Shown here: in pieces, positions 60,787 through 64,000 of the stretch
Layout of the letters: each line of letters starts with the position of its first letter
How positions within the stretch are numbered: the first letter of the stretch is position 1
NCBI GenBank assembly: GCA_036245805.1
Contig: BTRK01000001.1
Location: 14,756,001-14,820,000 of the forward strand
DNA length: 64,000 nt
Direction of reading: 5' to 3'
Origin: Pristionchus mayeri
Taxonomy: Eukaryota; Nematoda; Chromadorea; Rhabditida; Neodiplogasteridae
Made by a program: the position numbers and the translations under genes
Notes under the pieces: generated by a model
Databases searched by the model: none
What the model was told of the DNA's origin: nothing
Seen by the model: the letters and a program-made list of their open reading frames with translations, nothing else

Positions 60787-60989
60787 GGTAGAATATTTCA
60801 ATTGTAGCCGTGTGTAATAATATCAAGCCTATGTCGCAATCAATTACGCACGATTATAGTTTATTTTCCAGTAGTATCATGTTGAAGTATTCACAGTTAT
60901 TTTTTAGATAATTGTGCCTCTAACCATACAAGTCGCTCCTTTCGGAGTTCAAGCATATTCTCTGATCGCTGATACGTTTACACCAGGTC

Positions 60990-61087
60990 TGAATGGTTCT
61001 ATATCAGATGAGAACTATGACGCAATACGGCCATTGATTTATTCAAAGCAGAAGAATGACGCCATAGTTCTCATCCGACCTAGTGCC
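60990..61087. mobile_element. hAT-like MITE copy in receptor intron 6
   Basis: ATCAGATGAGAACTATGACG at the left and TAGTTCTCATCCGACCTAGT with terminal GCC at the right match the copies at 51503 and 63140. The extreme left end is degraded, so no target duplication can be read. Confidence 0.65.
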
Positions 61088-61377
61088 GGTGAGCTATAGG
61101 TATAGAAGTATTGTTTACAAAATTATATTTATTCAATTTTGTGTTTCCAGACTTTCACAACGCTCTCTTCTGCTTCCAAATGACTCATTTCTTCGTTCAC
61201 ACAATTATCGTTATCGCATCAACTCCGAGCTATCGGGAGTCCCTGTTGAAGTGAGCATAGCGTATTTGTTTTTCTTGTATATTTTTGAAAACCAAAAACA
61301 AAACGCATTTCAGCTTCTTGCGAAAACGACCAACAAAAGTGCAGCCTCCAGCCTTATATGCAACGCGGCCAACATAG

Positions 61378-62422
61378 CTCTGAATAAACACAACACTCGA
61401 TGATATTATCGAATTGTTTAATATTCGTAAGCTTTCAAAAATCGCCTCAAGTTACTCCAGATGTTGCATATTCTTCCATCCAGACGCTGGATTTCAAAAC
61501 AATTCAATGTATTGCGTAATTTCCATGAATAAAGTTTACTATATTTTTAAAGGCTAGCGAGCCGTAATTCCCAAGGGCTCGCAAACAACCATAAATATTC
61601 CTTGCCCAAGGAATATGTATTTCCTTGCCCAAGTTGTGACGCTCGAATGTTACACTAATAGTATTATGACAAACCGGAACTAATTAACTACTTAACTTCA
61701 TATGTGCCTTTGTTTTATGCCACCTTTAGTTCTCAGATTGGTGTCGCTCAACACTATTCGCAGTCTTTTTATCACAAAAACAATTTTTAAAAAAATGTAT
61801 ATCCAATGAAATTGTTCTCGTCATAGACCATGCACGAATGTGACATTTTCCGAGCGAAAGGAATCCCGTAAACACGTCCCCCTCATTCACCCCTCTACTC
61901 GCCTCCTTTTCAGCAGAAACAAGAAGGTTACGGGTACCTCGCATCTGTTGACGCTATTCCCTCTCGCAGCTCAGTGCTTTCCTGCATGCTCTTTCGATTG
62001 GAACTTTACTTCGATAAGCTCTCAATTTGCATCTCAATTATTGATGCTAAAGCTTTTACCGATTTTACATCGGATCAGGCTCCGTTTGAGTTTCCTGATC
62101 CAGTAATCAGAGAGACATGTTTTGACATGCGGGGGGCAATGGTCTGACTCTCTTCAGCTTGCACGCTCTCTCGTCTCTCTGACGAGCGAGAGAGCGCGCA
62201 AACTGAAGAGAGTCACTGCTCCATGCGCGGATAAATCAGCTCCGAATAATTAACTGTGTGTCGGTGAACACTGCAATTAAGTCGGCATGTCCAGGCGGCC
62301 TAGTGGCATACCCAAGTTGAATATACTATTGCTATCTATGAATGCTGAACTTTCGTTCACTGATATCGTATCACGCAAATGAGCAAATTCCCATTGTTGT
62401 CCTCTTTACTGTCTTTGTGTAG
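61378..62422. other. Spacer after the receptor
   Basis: Contains the receptor's polyadenylation signal and a 91-bp hairpin (62135-62221). An 88-codon open stretch at 61840 has no splice context or recognisable domain. Confidence 0.5.
62135..62221. repeat. 91-bp hairpin element, copy 6
   Basis: GCAATGGTCTGACTCTCTTC left end, CTGAAGAGAGTCACTGCT right end. It has a short deletion in the right terminal block compared with copy 1. Confidence 0.8.
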
Positions 62423-63523
62423 ATGCAGCCTGGATCAGTGACAGCAAACGCCTTCAGAAGACACGTGAGTGAAACATTCGCATAAAAATTAATCCAAGAC
62501 GACTAAAGAATGCGATATATAAATTTAAAAAAAGATGCACTCGTGTGGTGCACCCAAGTTGGGTGGCCGGTTTTTCCAATTTTTTCTTTTTTTTTCCAAA
62601 CCCTGTTGTTCCGTGTTCCTAACCCCATACACATATGCATGTAGCAAAATATTTGTGCTCTGCAGAGCATGGTATCGATCGCGATATCTTCGGACGTCCA
62701 AGTCGCATCATCTGCGCAACAAGAGCTCCACGCCACAGGTAAAGTTTTCAATTATTAATAGTATGTACGTGTTCATGAAATACAGGAAGGTAATATTTTG
62801 AATGAAAAAATGAAGTTAAAGGAGGACTGAAGGCAAAGTTCAACTTTGGACCCTGTCGTTACCATGACCTAGCTCCTCTTAACGACTAAAGGCTCCAAAA
62901 ATTACATTAATATATCTACTCTCATCAGAGTTATGATTAGTTGGCTGAGTGCCATGGACGCTTGATGGGCCAGGGAAGTGCGCGAATTCAAATATCTTGA
63001 TGTTTTGTCAAAAACTGGTGGGGATCGAACCCGCAACCTTCTGATTACATGATGCTGTATCTTACCGTACTCGGATGATGCCCATGCAGGATGTGGTATT
63101 CGACTTGATCAATGCTCAAGGAAGAGCTTCTTCATCGATGGCAGTAGGTCGGATGGGAACTATGGCGTCATGCCGCCTTTCCTATATCAAAAGCGACATG
63201 ATGTAATAGTTCTCATCCGACCTAGTACCACATCGGCGGACCCCCAAGAGGTCGCCCATGGGGACCAGTTCGAGGCTGTACCAGGTATACTGTAGCTCGA
63301 GGGATATCGATAGTACGGCATCCTCCGTTTCCGTATTTTCTTGCAGTGGACGATCCGTCTACAACAGGTACACTATCAAGAAGTGTCTGATGATTGTCAA
63401 TGCTCCCGCCGTGGCCCATTATTAGAGGGTCAAACTGGCCAGGATTCGCCCGGGGATAATGTAGGGTGTGGAACCGCACTCCAGCCTCTCGCACTTGAAA
63501 TAACGAGTACCATCGATGTCACC
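62423..63523 (+). CDS. Start of an unknown gene, N-terminal 78 residues (continues off the right edge)
   Basis: Exons 62423-62464, 62666-62738, 63347-63367 and 63426-63523 join in frame with good splice sites (TGTGTAG before the ATG; donors GTGAGT, GTAAAG, GTACAC, GTGAGT). The predicted start is MQPGSVTANAFRRH followed by a Ser/Gln/Ala-rich stretch and EGQTGQDSPGDN. The short acidic or polar N-terminal exons resemble in layout, not in sequence, those of the 4-TM genes. No domain is visible before the edge. Two repeat elements lie in intron 2. Confidence 0.45.
62834..63045. mobile_element. TIR element with tRNA-like segment, copy 2 (tRNA-like part reversed)
   Basis: Left end CAAAGTTCAACTTTGGACCC...ACCATGACCTAGCT matches the 40-bp TIR of copy 1. 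Further right, CAAATATCTTGATG, TTTTTGAC-type sequence and GGGATCGAACCCGCAACC are the reverse complement of copy 1's box B region and tail. The second TIR is not seen, so this copy is truncated or interrupted. Confidence 0.65.
63140..63229. mobile_element. hAT-like MITE copy
   Basis: GGCAGTAGGTCGGATGGGAA at the left and TTCTCATCCGACCTAGTACC at the right; about 90 bp, same family as 51503-51595. Confidence 0.75.
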
Positions 63524-64000
63524 GTGAGTACACCGCCATAAAGGGGTGAGAGTCCTAGCTAGGGTACGGTTTCTCCTCCCACACAAATCTTATGCAATGA
63601 GCCTCACCCGGAGACGGAAGAAAGCGACAGAACTATATTAGAACCGCCAGAGCATGAAAGAGAAACATGCGACAATGCCAGCCTCATCAAGATTAACTCC
63701 AAAGGCTTGGCAGAGCAAACATTTGCTACACTCCGGCCATTTTCCTTACAAAACGCGGGATATGAAAAGCACGTCATATTGAGAGCCAGACACTGCTTCC
63801 TTTTAGCTCACAACCTGCCCAACTCGAGCAGCCGGTTCCTTCGCTGCTCCATGCATCGCAGACCTTACTATTTTAGAAGACCACACCGGCGGCGATGGAC
63901 ATGACCCCCTATTCATGATTGCCCACCTACTGACAGCCACGCTTACCTTTTACGACTGAGTAGAAGCCCTTTCCTAGCTGCCCTCATTATAATCATTGTA
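63524..64000. other. Right edge, no supported gene
   Basis: Intron and/or later exons of the gene starting at 62423 may lie here. A 65-codon open stretch at 63707 is not accompanied by splice sites or a known domain. Confidence 0.4.

Larger units (their letters stand above)
59428..61377 (+). pseudogene. Serpentine chemoreceptor (7TM, Srh/Str-type), one-base deletion
   Basis: Eight exons: 59428-59592, 59676-59806, 59863-59976, 60009-60119, 60168-60278, 60908-60986, 61151-61250, 61314-61377. All phases agree except exon 2, which is 131 nt where 132 is required: its first half reads IIVTFIDINYGY, its second half reads LFCPIALYPVFGGLCKG one frame over. Otherwise the protein would have about 291 residues, with hydrophobic helices, the NYPSL loop, and the C-terminal HNALFCFQMTHFFVHTII and STPSYRESLL typical of nematode serpentine receptors of olfactory neurons. 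The ATG follows TTCAG by two bases. Exon 5 is mirrored by an inverted copy in intron 5, and a MITE sits in intron 6. The deletion may be real or a sequencing error. AATAAA at 61528-61533. Confidence 0.75.

Overview
The window looks like nuclear DNA of a free-living nematode, most likely a Pristionchus-like diplogastrid. Genes are split into many short exons (often 50-130 nt) by small introns ending in TTTCAG-type acceptors. Several start codons sit a few bases behind an acceptor-like site, as in trans-spliced nematode genes. A degenerate worm-type serpentine chemoreceptor is present. There is no bacterial signature. Species assignment is an inference from style, not from a match.

Layout. 1-526: 5' part of a secreted Thr-rich protein gene (minus), running off the left edge. 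527-6077: gene-free and repeat-rich: four spaced copies of a conserved repeat, a tRNA-like segment held inside a terminal-inverted-repeat element, a palindromic MITE and a pyrimidine-rich repeat array. 6078-11555 (plus) and 12684-19111 (minus): two tail-to-tail paralogues of a RING-IBR-RING (RBR) E3 ubiquitin ligase; the second carries a 1242-bp mariner in an intron. 19112-21892: repeats only. 21893-24174 and 26553-33508 (plus): two TAZ-type zinc-finger genes, one short with a single TAZ domain, one 689 aa with a TAZ near each end but no acetyltransferase. 34919-39742 (plus): an ELO fatty-acid elongase with an antisense ORF in its large intron and a broken copy of its last exon downstream. 41184-44188 (minus): a TANGO2 homologue. 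46619-48789 and 49362-51675 (plus): tandem four-transmembrane paralogues of unknown function. 52427-54646 (plus): a DXO/Rai1-like mRNA 5'-end quality-control nuclease, 5' end unresolved. 55096-59071: nested mariner-like remnants. 59428-61377 (plus): a seven-transmembrane chemoreceptor with a one-base deletion and a recent inverted duplication of one exon. 62423 to the right edge: start of a further small gene.

Exon models for the RBR gene on plus, both TAZ genes, ELO, TANGO2, both 4-TM genes and DXO were assembled by hand, and exon lengths sum to whole codons in each. The genes do not form an obvious pathway; ubiquitin transfer (RBR), TAZ-mediated protein binding, lipid elongation and RNA decapping are independent functions. 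Most non-genic DNA is small palindromic or TIR elements: a 91-bp hairpin present six times, a hAT-like MITE family with 8-bp target duplications, mariner-type TIR pairs, and a short retroposon with a 12-bp target duplication. Two window-wide oddities are an apparent excess of GC-AG introns and a recurrent intronic motif TGATTCAAAA/TTTTGAATCA.
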